Shown one piece after another: positions 10,381-63,082 of a stretch of 64,000 nt of DNA (its first letter is position 1; every line of letters begins with the position of its first letter). The notes below the pieces were generated by a model. That model ran no database searches. It worked only from the letters and a program-made list of their open reading frames with translations, and was not told the origin of the DNA. The stretch covers positions 444,636-508,635 of the forward strand of contig CACRXP010000120.1 of the NCBI GenBank assembly GCA_902702965.1. Direction: 5' to 3'. This DNA is from Spirometra erinaceieuropaei. Lineage: Eukaryota > Platyhelminthes > Cestoda > Diphyllobothriidea > Diphyllobothriidae. The position numbers and the translations under genes are program-made.

Positions 10381-12103
10381 ACCAAAAATATGTCCCGATC
10401 AAGTAGCTTAGCTCGCATGCTACTCGCTCCCCCACTCGGCGGGGGTTTCGGAGCTCGCCGATTCATACGAACGCCTAGCATCGACCGCAATGCTTGAACC
10501 GAACATTTCCTCTAAGTTTGTTGGGAGTTTTGAGCACAAGTGGATCTTCATCAGTCTCTCGGACTGTTTGTTTGAGGTTTCCATTCTAGAGCTTTGGCTC
10601 AACAACCTAACCACAAGGCAGTTCTGACAAGAAGAATCTAATTGCAGCCCACGGTCACCAAGCCATAGTGCAGTTATTGGGCTTTGCGGTATTTTATAAG
10701 ACAGTCGACGTACTAGACTTCAGCTCTTCGTGCTCTGGTAGCACGGTCGCTAACAATCTGCAAGTGCCTATTCGCCATGCCTTAGAGCCGGCTTATTTAT
10801 CAGCTGACGTTCGGTAGAGGCTGTTCCACTATCTGCCACATGTGGACGCGCCAGGTAGTCGACGGCTTGGCCAACGGGGAACCTATTTGCCCGGGACGAT
10901 ACGCCATTCCTTAGCCAGCCGTAGCCTCAGCTGCAGTGACAGTTGTTGACCCTGATAGGATTGAAGTAAGTCACTTTTCATCAAGCCTACGTCTTCATCA
11001 CACGCAAATGTATGTCTTGACCAATTTAGGTTGTTCGTACTTCTTCTCCGCTGCTCGAATTGGACCGGACAACTGGTTTTGTTTTGCTTCTCGGTCTCTC
11101 GAATGTATTATTTTGACTCACAAAAGATGTTTTTCTTGTAAGTAACTTCGAAGGCTAGGTATACATTGAGCGCATCATTTCGTATGATATCATCAATTCC
11201 CCGTCTTTTTGAAATCATTCAGTAAGTTGTCTCCACAAGGTAAAAGTGTCAGTCCAACACTTGTCAGTTAAACTGAGAAAGCTCAGACGACAAGTTCCCT
11301 AAAATTGGCCTTACAATGTATAAGCTCTATTCAATACTGAAATGACTTTTGAGCGTTGTGCTTTTGTGCCAAGTCCTTCACAAAATCCAAGTGCTACGAA
11401 GTGCAATCATCCTCTTCTCATTAGGTTATGCATGTTGAGATTAGTCTACGTGCTTGATCTCGGACTGTCTGATTTCTTGTGTCATTCGTTACCAGAGAAT
11501 GCGGGACAGTAAAGGAAGTGGCAAGGCAGCGTCAACGATTTAGAGAGGCCACAATGTTAGGTCAGCCATGGATTTCTGCGCGAACCCAAAGTGATATGCG
11601 TTCTCCCTGGGAAAACTGGCAGCCTGTCCGAAATTCCTTTAGAGACAGCAGGTTACAAATATAGGCTGCTTGCTGCACTTTCAGACAACTGATAAAGTAT
11701 GGATTGATTAGATCTAATGCCATTAGGTTGGTATTTACTCCCAACCGCTTTTAACATCAGGGTTTTCTGTCGAAAATAATTTTTATATCATGATTAGAAT
11801 TTTTGATATTTTTGCCCGAGGCCATTGACCACTCATATCACCCCTTTTGAATTTTACCCTTCTACCTCATCTTCTTTATCTCTGTTGCTGGAAGTAGGAA
11901 ATACCCTTATTTTTTCTGTCCATAAACTGCAAATAGGCTTTCGATGCCACTTTGCTCGTCCCGTTTACCTGCGGTATACCTGTCCCACTTTTTTATCCAG
12001 GAATATCCGTGCCGTTGATTTCATTCCTGGTTCGTTTACTCAGACCTTTTTGTTTCATACAGTGCCTGCTCACCGTCCAACTGCCCTGACCTTAGCTGAC
12101 AGC
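10381..12103. other. Upstream region of the ABCA gene; no element identified
   Basis: No recognised coding sequence. The reading frame of ABCA exon 1 stays open upstream to 11825 without a domain, so a 5' UTR or a missed non-coding exon may lie here. I cannot place a promoter; the region just before 12104 is pyrimidine-rich, and TTTCATACAG at about 12051-12060 could be a splice acceptor of a 5' UTR intron. Confidence 0.3.
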
Positions 12104-52932
<40,829 letters not shown>

Positions 52933-53130
52933 AAATGATGTCAGCCGCCCTTCCGCTTACCCCCTCCCCGTTCCGGTGTTGTACGCTTTTTTATTACCAC
53001 AACGATTCTCAGCTTTTTTAAATCCACACTCTTCTTGTGCGTCTCTAATTGCCTTCTTTCATGAACATGGACACTTTCTTTTTATTAACTGTTTTCATCT
53101 CATACATTCATAAAGAGATTCACTTTTGAG

Positions 53131-53136
53131 ATTAAA
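53131..53136 (+). terminator. Possible polyadenylation signal of the ABCA gene
   Basis: ATTAAA, a common variant of AATAAA, lies about 200 bp after the stop and is followed by a T/C-rich stretch. No transcript evidence, so the 3' end is a guess. Confidence 0.3.
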
Positions 53137-53164
53137 TCATCTGCTCCTCGTTCTGCTCGTCTCA

Positions 53165-53235
53165 ACTGAATCATCTTTGTCGATAGAAGCGAAGAGACGA
53201 GTCCCAGAAAGCAGTCATGAAGAAGGAGACACGAT
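53165..53235. mobile_element. Fragment of the PLE terminal module
   Basis: GATAGAAGCGAAGAGACGAG, then CCCAGAAAGCAGTCATGAAG and ACGATCG match the outer part of the module at 54257-54315 in order and spacing. The hammerhead portion is missing. Confidence 0.5.
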
Positions 53236-53689
53236 CGTGTAGTTACCCAGTTAGACCACGACTCACCCCACCGCTTTATGGTTGGATGGTTTCATGTCCT
53301 ATCTGAATTTGAAGGTGGACGACTCTGTCTGCCACCCCCCCCCCACCAGGGACTTTATTTTTTAAAATTATGCCAGACGACGAATGAGACTTTATTGGCT
53401 GGCAGGCAATATCCGCTATAGCTTTCCTCTTCCAGATAACCGATCTTCCAAGGGGTTGTTCAGTCAGACCTTGAGTCATTACCAATGCAGAACCTGCAAG
53501 TATTTACTAATCAGACCCGAAATCTCACCTTTTTTGCAATTAGCCCTCGCTGAATGTTAATTATGATGTCAGCCACATGTTGACGCGCCGGGTGGTAGCC
53601 CACAGCCGTACTAATCTTGCCGAAGTTGCGGTTGTTCCGTTGCTTTAGTACTGCCGTTGACTGAGATTGTGCAAGTAGCCTGTGCGAGT

Positions 53690-54120
53690 GAAGTCGACTA
53701 TAGAGGTGAATGTGGCACCAGGAGTGCAGTATTTATAGCACGTGGCTGCCGTAGGACCGTATGCGCGCTGCAATTAACAGTTCTCACAATCGCCGCTGGG
53801 GTCGTAATTGATGCGGCGGTGGCTTGGCGGTCCGAGTCCGAGTTGTTAATTGCCGCGATTTCGTCATCCGTGCTCGATGCTGGTGTGACGATTGCTCGGC
53901 AAACTGGCTCACTGTCACCGTGATAATTGCTCACCCGCGCCCTCCCCACGTGACTGATTCTCCTGCCCAGGGAAAATCGCAATACGCCATAGGGCACCGG
54001 GAGGTCATTGTGTTTGTTAATGGATTGCGGGCCTGAGAACCATGACTCGAGCAGCTCGCGGCTCACGCGGTTGTCACCTCTTGCGAGGATTTCGGCCTCT
54101 TGAAATTTGAAAATATGGCC
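53690..54120 (-). mobile_element. Penelope-like element, GIY-YIG domain tail and 3' flank
   Basis: The minus-strand frame contains 'GHIFKFQEAEILARGDN', 'RVSRELLESWFSGPQ' and 'SINKHNDLPVPYGVL', the GIY-YIG C-terminus, and is the better preserved sister of the copy at 4390-4880. The frame stays open to 53698. TATAAATACTGCA follows on the same strand at about 53735-53723, as in the other copy. The upstream part of the element is lost in the assembly gap. Confidence 0.8.
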
Positions 54121-54130
54121 GGGTCCCGTC

Positions 54131-54234
54131 NNNNNNNNNNNNNNNNNNNNNNNNNNNNNNNNNNNNNNNNNNNNNNNNNNNNNNNNNNNNNNNNNNNNNN
54201 NNNNNNNNNNNNNNNNNNNNNNNNNNNNNNNNNN
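54131..54234. other. Assembly gap (104 N)
   Basis: A run of unknown bases interrupts the Penelope-like fragment, immediately beside a long inverted repeat that would be difficult to assemble. The true length is unknown. Confidence 0.99.
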
Positions 54235-54336
54235 CTTCGCGCCCAAAAAGATTGCTGATAGAAGCGAACAGGCGAGTCCCAGGTAGCAGTTCAGAAGATG
54301 AAGATGCGATCACTGGGACAAGAAGTTTATTTGCCT

Positions 54337-54370
54337 GACGTTTCGGATTCTCACTCGAATCCATCATCAG
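54337..54370 (-). ncRNA. Hammerhead ribozyme motif (PLE type), intact core
   Basis: Minus strand: CTGATGA, a six-pair hairpin (GGATTC/GAATCC, loop GAGTGA), then GAAACGTC. It has all core residues, including the pair after GAAA and a GTC cleavage triplet. Only one extra T separates CTGATGA from the hairpin, as in the other copies. Confidence 0.75.
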
Positions 54371-54388
54371 AGACATCTGCGAATGTCT

Positions 54389-54422
54389 CTGATGATGGAT
54401 TCGAGTGAGAATCCGAAACGTC
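54389..54422 (+). ncRNA. Hammerhead ribozyme motif (PLE type), intact core, opposite strand
   Basis: Exact mirror of the minus-strand motif at 54337-54370. A transcript from either strand would contain one sense hammerhead and one antisense copy able to pair with it, which should compete with ribozyme folding. Confidence 0.75.
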
Positions 54423-54469
54423 AGGCAAATAAACTTCTTGTCCCAGTGATCGCATCTTCATCTTCTGAA

Positions 54470-57400
54470 GTCGACTATGGTCAGGAGGGCTTGTGGAGCG
54501 CCAACTGCACTTCTGCCGTGGCCACATGTTTTAGTGACTGTAGCGGGGACAGAAGTGTGCTGGTTCGCCAACTCGCACGGACCAGATTTACTTTGTCCGG
54601 ATCTGACATTGGTGTGGGTCGATCTAACGTCCACGCGCAGGATCCGTTGCAGCCTCTCCCAAGGACCGACTTGTCCCGTCGGTTTGCAACACAGGTCACG
54701 GTATTTAGGGTACAGCCGTGATGGCTCGTCACATTTTTAAGTGGGGAGGGGGTCGCACATGATCAACCCCTTATCCCTCATGAAGCAGTCGCAAGATCTA
54801 CTCAACGGACTGTGAGTGACCGGGCATGGAGCTTTCGCCTCGTGTGCTGCACGTGAAACACTCGCTCAGGTACGACGCAACAGCATCGCCCACTTCGGAG
54901 GTCATAATGCAGCCGAGGTGGTACAACGTTAGAGGAAACCTCAGACGGTGGAGGAAGTTTACTGTCTCATCCGTCCAGCGTGTCCGCAGTACATGTTCTC
55001 CGTTTTCTTGGACGATGGCACTTGTTCACGCGTGCTTGTTTGTCCAGCGTTTCAACGACTGGTGGTAACTTCTCGGCAACCAATACTTCTTGGCGCGTGG
55101 TCGGCATGCTGTCTGATTTAGTCTTCCGAGTTCTAAGCTCCATCCGCTTCACAGCTTGTGTACAGCCAGGTAATGTTATCCATGGTTTCGAATGCGGTCC
55201 GTTTCGAAGTTACAGACCACCGGTCCGGGGTTATGACACATCCAATCGCCATTGCTATATTTCAAAGCCCACTATTCGCCCTACCCAACCCGCGGCAGTC
55301 CACAAACTGTTAGGACTACACCATGCCAGATATCCCATCAGGGTTTTTTCGGCCTACCCCTTTCAAGGCGTAGCCGTTCTGGGCGGGTTACGAATTCTAG
55401 CTCGGTGAACTTTATATATACGCTAGAGCATTCTGGGAGTGATGTGCGGTGGGTCGTGGGAATAAAGGGAGAGTCACCACTTTTCCTGTAGTCCATTCAC
55501 ATGGGAATTCTCTTATATGTACATCTTTTGGCCTGTTTTACTCATATATACTTAGCTACAGCAATGAGGTTATCCGCACACTACGTTTGCGCCGTTTTGA
55601 AAAAGTCAAATCTGACGCGAATTTTGCAATTTATCCACCGGAGATCCTGCATGATCTCGGCAGTAGCAATTTTCGGTAGTCATCGCTTGTGATTTTCTGA
55701 TGTTACCTGTCTTGCATGCCCATTTTATCCACTGTGAACGGAGTCTTTTCTGTTGAAAATTTCGAAATGCTTTCAAAATAAAGCACATCCCTCTCTCATT
55801 TTTTGTTGGGTTTTCTGTGATAGATACGCGGTGGGCCAAGGGAATAAGCGTCCCCCTTGTATTACAGGTGGAACTGGTGTTACATTTCAAGGGGAATTAC
55901 AGTTTAGACATGGGAATAGGCACTCTTCTGGAATTCAGCGGAAGGCCGCCTGAAGCAAGGGGAGGGGTGTACTTATTCCAATATACAATTCCGGGTGCGA
56001 GAGCTTTGTTCCGTAAAGGCCATAAATAAACCGTTCATGTTGCCTGCTTAAGTGCGTCTTGATGCCGTAGTTTGCCCTACTCTCTCGAAATCTAATATTG
56101 TCAGTTTTGAGCCTAAAACGGACAAATTTAATTTCAACAACGCTTTTGGAGATCAAAATCCTCTTCCCGCATAACCCACTTCCAGGTAAACTGTTATGAA
56201 GCACAGCTGACTAAGATAGAAAGGTAGGCTTTTGACCAACAACCCAGGCGGGCGGAGGGGGAAATACCCTACCTTTGCCGACCACCGTCATGTGGCTTCC
56301 AGCTTGTTCCACGTCGACTGAAAAGGTCGTTGGTAGAATTACATTCTGTAAAATCAAGACTAATTGCGCAAAAGTGGATGCTCGTTTGTCGGATTGAGAT
56401 AATCGACAACGAGAGCTAGGTAGGTGGTTGTTATTGCGGGAGACGCACAAGTAGCTCAGTGGCCAGCGGCAAAAGTTGTTGCACCAGGCCGAGGACCATC
56501 CATTGTTGTCGTTGCTGCTGTTGGTCCCGACGCGAGGTGCATGTGTGTGCCTACGCATGTCCGCTTGCAGCCACTCAGCCACGAGCACAATGTTGACCAG
56601 CGTCAGGCTGCCTCCAAGCCGAGGGTTGGGTCACGCGCGGCTCGAGCAGTCAAGTTGCCAAGGCCGCTAGACGGACCAAACGCGGTATGGGTAAGCAGCC
56701 AGGCTCACGAATATGAGGCCAGACTATCACACGTTAACGTCCCGAGCCTGTGAACTGTTGGCCGGTGACAATCTGCTTCCACGATCGCCACTGCGACCTC
56801 CTAACGCCTTTCTCAATCGATTGGCTGAGCCGCGTGAGGTTTGCACTAGCATGGCGAGAGCTCGAGGCCAATCTACGCTGTGCTCTTCGCTGCTTGGCTG
56901 CAAGGCGCACCCAATCTCTATGAGCCGATGGGTAACAGGCTCAACGACCGCCACTCGACTGGTGAGAACGCTTGTCACAATTGCCTGCTGAGTCGTGTGT
57001 ATGCTCTCTTGCTGCAGTAGAGTTTGTCCAAACTCTGTCCTCCTTGACTTACGATTTGGGAATCTTCGCGTTGTGCACCACTGCATCTCGACAGGCTCCC
57101 AGCCGATGGGTATTGAGAGACTTTTCCTAGTTCCTCAAATGGAAAAAGTCCGAAGCTGAGCATATCGAGGGGAAACCTCATCGAAGATCAAGGGTCTAAC
57201 TTGAGGCACTATTTTTTGTAAATGTTTGTGCTACTGTTAGTGATGTGCAGGTGCGGGCAGTAGTATGTAATAAACACTCTGTCGTCAGTGGGCTTGAAGT
57301 TCCTGGAAGTAAAGTCTGCACTGGCTTATTGCAGGCCTTTAACGGGCTGCGCTAAGTCCGTACGAGTAATACCGTTTAGACTGATGCTTTCGACTTACTC

Positions 57401-58098
57401 TAGCCCCTGCACCCAATCTTGTCATCAATTGGCGGACGGGCTCGAAAAGTCAACCAGTGCATGGGAGAGGGAACATTGAGATCGATCCCGAGGAGGATTC
57501 CCCCTCATAGCATATCAGCGTATTTCTCTATGATAATTCGGACGTGCTCGTCTCTCACGACATGCTAACAGTCGTGACTAAGAAAGTGGTCACAACTGAG
57601 GGGTTAACTCGATTCTCATCAGGATTGAGCGTCAGGCCGCGGCGACTTATTAATATGGACCTTATAGCACTCGCATACGCACCAGATACGAGGCCGTCTA
57701 TGTGGTGCCCGTTACGTGTTGGAATTAAGACTTAGTCGCCTGTGGCGCACGCTCAGACGAGTTACTGCACCCGCTCCCACTCCCTGTTGTCTTGGCTTTG
57801 CGATGAGCGGTAGGTCGTGCGGAAAAGGAGGTTGAGTCGGATAAACGCACATTGAGGTGGTCTGAAGTGGAAAATTTTTCCTACCTTTTCCACGTTAAAT
57901 AGGGTCAGTAGAAAATGATATTCGAACTCTTGCTGTTGGGAAGATTTGCGAGGCAGCTTAATCAAGGCGTCTCCTCAGGAGTTCACTCTCAGCGTCCCCT
58001 TGAAAACGGAGTTTGAGGAACAAAGTTTTCTTTACGGTAGTCAGCATGGTAGGTTTTAATGATCGTTCGCCAATGTTCTTTGCAACAAACCTGTCAGG
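54470..58098. other. No recognised gene
   Basis: Several open frames of 60-142 codons (for example 54980-55408 plus, 56211-56588 minus) show no domain. Two short related stretches, GCGGTGGGTCGTGGGAATAA at 55447 and GCGGTGGGCCAAGGGAATAA at 55830, hint at an unclassified repeat. Confidence 0.35.
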
Positions 58099-58361
58099 CT
58101 ACCCGTCTTCGTGAAGCTTGTTTTGGATTTTTCTAAGTTCCCCCTCGATGCCATTTGTTGAACAGCTTTTTCTTGCTCTTTGTGCCAAACACTGGACTAG
58201 ATTTCGTTTTTCTTGAAGGGGTACGAAACTGGCGAAGTTCGTGTATTGTCCAGACCAAGTTTTTTTCCGATAGATGCTCTTTCGGACGCTACCGCCGGGT
58301 CTCCTGCTTAGAAGAACATCTAAGAAAGGGAGCAAACCGGCCGTTTCCATGTTCAACGTGA
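58099..58361 (-). mobile_element. Penelope-like element, reverse transcriptase fragment
   Basis: The minus-strand frame reads 'GLLPFLDVLLSRRPGGSV', 'SIYRKKTWSGQYTNFASF' and 'VPLQEKRNLVQCLAQRARK', the conserved post-catalytic part of Penelope reverse transcriptase (FLDVL...YRK.TW.GQY..F.S..P...K..LV..L..RA). It is open over 85 codons, better kept than the copy at 8.6 kb, but neither the catalytic YADD region nor the endonuclease is attached. Confidence 0.85.
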
Positions 58362-60589
58362 TTTTGATGCTGCCCTAAGTTACTGGACCAGCACCTGTTA
58401 GCAACAGTAGAAGCGGCGGCCATCAGGTTACGAAGACCAATCTTGTGCGCACGGAATAACCCCGCTCAGGCTCCGCAACTGCAGTGGTCGAAGGTCGACT
58501 AACGCTGCTACTCTTCGCGCCCTTCCGCTCTCATCCCGTCCCTAGCATTGACTGTTATTATCCCCACCACCCCACATTCCCACATCCCGCCTGTGGTTCA
58601 AAACGAACTTTGATCAATTTCTCTTATCACTGACATGTTTTCGCTTCTACCGCGTTCCCATATAATTGTAGTGGCCTGAGAAGGATTTATCGAAAGCAAT
58701 GTACGCTTGTCACCTCGTCTTCTGAGTTGCATAAGTCTAAAGGCTTAGTCGTTATAAAAAATTCGCTACATTTCAGTATGCAACTGTAATGAGGGTGCAG
58801 GATCTAAGGGCATGTGTAAGAAATGAACGGTGGTAATAGGGGATTCACGGGTGGGACACGTGAAGTAGCCCAATTAAAACAAGCTAAACCCACGAAAATA
58901 TGCCTACTCAAATGTCAACAGTAGGCAGATTTATGTGCATTAAAAGGGATCACCGGTATTTCACCTAAAATTCGTGCGCGATTGACCAGTGAGCCCGCCT
59001 CGCGGGAGGAGAACCATCGCGGGACGTACAATAGAAGTGTGTTTCCTTATTTTTCTATTTTTCGTCTTCCTTCTTAAAGACGGAGTTCACGTTAACTGGG
59101 TCGCCGGGAAAGTTTTAGTCAGCTTTTGCTTTGCGAGTTAAAAGGTTTGGTATCTTTGTTCTAAATAATATCGGGTAAGTATAGGTTGGAGTGGAGGTTA
59201 ACCATGGGGTGAAGAGGTCCGAGAGACACATGTGAGGGGAATTCGTAACTAATGGGGACGCAAATCCAAATCATCGAACGCATACGACAATCTCTCCCCT
59301 CCCACTCTCATGACCGCTCATGCCCAGCGAACGGCCAATCACCATGGCTAGAGCCGGCCCAGTTGGTGTTGCTCGCCCTTATTGGCCGCATAAAGATTGT
59401 CGTCGTGGCCTATGGCCACCAGATTCACCGGTTGCAGATCGCATTTAGGCGTCCTTCAGACGTTTGGTTGTCGCTCACTGACTTGAACGTTAGTCGGAGA
59501 CTGTCAATGAACTCCCTGTTGCACTTGCTACTATCATTAATAGTAGTTTTGCACCCATCGATACCAGCGGGCAATGTTCACTTTGGTAAACATTTCATTC
59601 TTACCCTATTCTCCATTTTGCGACTGTTAAATTTTCTTAGCCATAATTGTACCCCAACGCCGGCCCGACATTCTGGCAGCCGTCAGCTTGGCCTTCAACA
59701 GCAGCCTGGCAGCGAGAAATCTGATTTTTGAGAAAATCACTACCAAGATCTACGAGACTTCTCCGGTGGACAGTGGCCTAGATTTCATCGATTTGATCAG
59801 TCGAAGTAAATTACACCTGTCGGTACTCTTTTAATTGTTCGCCCTTACTCCCTTGTTTGTTCGCAATTATAAAGGCTTTCAGAGAAAATTTCACGGTAAC
59901 CGGTACATAACGTAAATAGAAAGCAAACGAGTTTCGCAGCCACAACCTTCCTCCAAGTTTACCTTAATTTGATCATAGTTTTTACAGACTGCAAGCCTAG
60001 TTTGACGGGTAAACTGCAAGAATCCTCAAACCATACTGCGCCTTAATATAAATTGATATTTAAGCCTGCATGACCGCCAGATTAACAGACTAGCTCAATT
60101 AGAATCATGCGCTTTAGCAAAATGGCTCCTCGCACCGAACTACCTAGTCAGTGACTTGAGTGCCATGAATTATTTAAGGTTTGCCCTCTTTCTGAACAAC
60201 TAATTGCTTTTTGAAATCATGACTTCCACTAGGCCTCTCATTCAGTACTTTAACAACTTGAGACATGGATTTTCTGAGATGGTTGCATGATGATGAGATT
60301 GGTGTAATCAGCTTCAAAATTCACCAGTAAAATTATGCCTTTTCCGTTACGGCTTCTGATTTTATTTACTCATCTTGAAATACAGTGGTTCAGTTACTCA
60401 AACTGATCCAGTGGCCTTCCAAAGCAAAAAACTTCTTATATACTATTTCAATTAGGCAGGATCGCTTAAGTGGGACGGTAATGCTGACTATTTGATGGTA
60501 TAATTAAGTGATATTTGAAACATGACAGCATGTTGGTTTTCGAATGCACTTCTTTTCAGTTGCCTGAAAAAACTGCACTCGGTTAAAAT
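58362..60589. other. No recognised gene
   Basis: A 159-codon plus-strand frame at 59252-59731 has hydrophobic stretches ('SLLHLLLSLIVVLHPSI') but no recognisable domain or splice context. Otherwise nothing that I can support. Confidence 0.35.
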
Positions 60590-61400
60590 GGATACTTAAA
60601 TATTGTTCGTTTTCCTGTTACTTTTTGATGTTCTCATAAATGTAAATTTATTTTTTAGGAAAAGTGCATATTTGTATCCTTTTTTATACCCATGTAATAG
60701 CAAATCACGTCTACGTAAAATTTAATGCTAAACGAGATTGTATCCTTCTGTTTAAAAAAGTTTCGAAATATAAGATTTTGTAAGATTCTGGAATGTCCTT
60801 TCAAATAGCATCGTATCTGTCTTTTTTAACAATACTTCTCATTACGTACATATCATAGTCCACATCCATTGCAATATTCTATGAGCGCCATGTGGTATCT
60901 CCTTAATGGCTAAAAGGAATGTGTGTTTTTCTTTACATGAAAAGTACACACATTGTAAACTGAAAACCCTACACGCAAATTTAACGGCAGATCGAGCTCA
61001 GAAGCATCTGAGAATTGACAATTTTTAAAACCAAAAGACACCCTTTCGTACAGTAAGATGTGAATTGCTACTAAGTGAGTACAAGAAAAAATATTATGGG
61101 CATTTTTCTGCAAAATACATTTGCATTTATAGCGGTATCGAGAATCAGCAGAAAATTTGAGTGCTACTGAAATAGTCACTTTTTACTGTTCGCGGCTTTC
61201 TTCAGGCCTCAATGAACAAATGTTTTCAAAAGCCAAAATCCCGGTGTGTCTGAAATATCATGGAATTATATCACAAGTGATTATTATTGCATTGCTACTT
61301 AAGTACTCGTTCCTAACCAAGAACGCATTTACGAATTTCAGTCAGGATTTTGTGAGATCGTTCACTGATTGCATATTAGGTGGGCTATTTCATTAAGGGT
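60590..61400 (+). repeat. AT-rich interspersed repeat family B, copy 2
   Basis: It aligns with copies 1 and 3; shared words include TTTTTAAAACCAAAAGACAC, GACTACAAGAAAAGACATTTT-like blocks (here GAGTACAAGAAAAAATATTAT as start to end) and TTTTCAAAAGCC. Short frames are not conserved between copies, so it is not protein-coding. Confidence 0.6.
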
Positions 61401-61429
61401 TAGTTGAAACCATAAAACGCGTGTTTACT

Positions 61430-62350
61430 TATAAAAGATTACTTAAGTCTGGTTTTTTATTGATTACTGGGCAGAATAATCGTATAACATTTCAGTCACG
61501 CCAGGTTGCTCGATTTTGAATAATTTTTTTTCGGTCGTCCACATAATCACACTCGGCAAAAATGACTTCTTAGATATTATGATTTTTTGCCATCAATTTT
61601 CGACGCCCTGTAAATTCAAATGTCTTTTATATGAAACATTGAAAAACGCTCTTCCCTGTACTCATTTAGTAGATAAACAAGCCTTCGCCGAATTTTGCGC
61701 TAGCTTAAAACACATCTATCGGTTTTAAGGTTTTTAAATTTCCAAATTATTCTGAACCCAATCTGCATGTGGACTTGTACTCAGGGTCTAAAAATTCCAT
61801 ACTGTATGCTTTCCGTGTTTTTAGGAAGACATCATATCGGACTCTTAACTGTTTGCATGGGATGTGGACTGCCGTATTCTTTTTAAGCAGCTATATTCAA
61901 AGTACTGATGAGATGTTGCATGAATGGACATTTCGCGTTCCTAAAAAATCGCAAAACTAGAAGCCTTTTTAAAATCAAAAGATTCCATCCTTTCGGGCAT
62001 AAAATTCGAAGCTGAATTAGTTCTCTGACATGTGACTACAAGAAAAGACATTTTTCTGCTCCCTTTCCCATTAAATATATTCATATCCGTAGGGACACCG
62101 AAAATCAATGGGAAAATGCATAATACCCAAATAGTCATTTTTGCCAAGTATAGCTCATGTAGGTGGACGGAAAGAAGATAATTCAAAAGCCGTCATCCTA
62201 ACGGGGCTTAAATATTGTGGGATTATTTTGCATTTCAGTTAATATCACAACCCCACCCGCGTAATCCTTTCTAGTCGAAAACACATTTCAGCATTTCGCT
62301 TAACGTTTCATAAGATTGACCAGCTACTGTTTACATTGTATTACTTACAA
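61430..62350 (+). repeat. AT-rich interspersed repeat family B, copy 3
   Basis: Tandem neighbour of copy 2 in the same orientation. It carries TTTTTAAAATCAAAAGATTC, ACTACAAGAAAAGACATTTT, AATTCAAAAGCCGTC and the AAACACATTTCAGCATTTCG end block also found at 48680. Unit length about 0.8-0.9 kb. Confidence 0.6.
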
Positions 62351-62773
62351 TTTTGACGGCACCTGTACTACCTAAAAGTCCAAATATACGTTTTTCCGAT
62401 TTTCTGCTAACTCATGCATCGTTTGCATACTAACGACCGCTTGTTTGAAGCTTGTGAAGATGATGTGGTTTTTCCGCAGAAGCTGATCTATATTTGTTCA
62501 GCAATTCATATCGGTGTTCAGACCAAACCTAAAAAAGGTTTGTATCGAAGAGGTCTCTCCAATTTAATTCACTAATTGCCGAGGAAATTAAAAGGCTGAA
62601 AAAAATACGTGCATATTCTAACTGTTTTTATCGCACTGAGTAAGGTTGTGATCCTCTTACTACACTTTACAGCCCCTTTTTGATTAGCAAATCCTACAGG
62701 TGTTCTTTCCACCTGTTCGTCCAATGCGTTTGATCGCGGCACCTAATCCTCTCCCTCTCTTGCTCTCTCACAG

Positions 62774-63082
62774 TCTGCCAGGACACAAATATAAGCGACG
62801 CGACCAGACCAGATGTGATACTGCCCTTGGGTTTAACCATCTTCACCACCTGCGCTCTTGGAGAGCTGAGCATGAATTTGGACGCAGGTGTGATGAGCAC
62901 CACCAAGTTTTCCTGCAGCCCCCTGGAGCTTCAGACAAGCGCAGGAGACGGTGAAGAGACTTCTGTCAACGTGCCGTCGGTTCGCCCCTCTGATTCCGCC
63001 ATTACGGCTGCGATGGCCGAGTTCTCGCATCTCCTGTTAGGGGCCCTCCACGAGAGCATTGTGTTCATCGATGATCTCATTG
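62774..63082 (+). CDS. Internal exon of an unrecognised gene
   Basis: A 309-nt open exon bounded by acceptor CTCTCTCACAG and donor ATTG|GTAAGA, phase 1 at both ends. It encodes 103 residues beginning 'CQDTNISDATRPDVILPLGL', with a hydrophobic stretch 'LPLGLTIFTTCALGEL', a Ser/Glu-rich middle and a helical end 'MAEFSHLLLGALHESIVFID'. GC content rises sharply against the AT-rich flanks, as it does for the ABCA exons. I cannot name the family. It lies 9.8 kb after the ABCA stop, so it should belong to a separate downstream gene whose other exons are outside the window or too short to see. Confidence 0.7.

Larger units (their letters stand above)
54235..54469. mobile_element. Head-to-head PLE terminal modules with 87-bp perfect inverted repeat
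   Basis: Bases 54290-54376 are the exact reverse complement of 54383-54469, separated by CTGCGA. Each arm holds TTCAGAAGATGAAGATGCG, the CAAATAAAC stretch and a complete hammerhead core. The left arm continues outward to GATAGAAGCGAACAGGCGAG (54257); the right arm stops abruptly at CTTCTGAA before GTCGACTATGG. Confidence 0.9.

Noticed and set aside
54074..54721. Two frames starting with the same 'MSLMMDSSENPK' on opposite strands
   Set aside because: They translate the mirrored hammerhead arms of the PLE module; the same peptide-like string recurs at 30.7 kb for the same reason.
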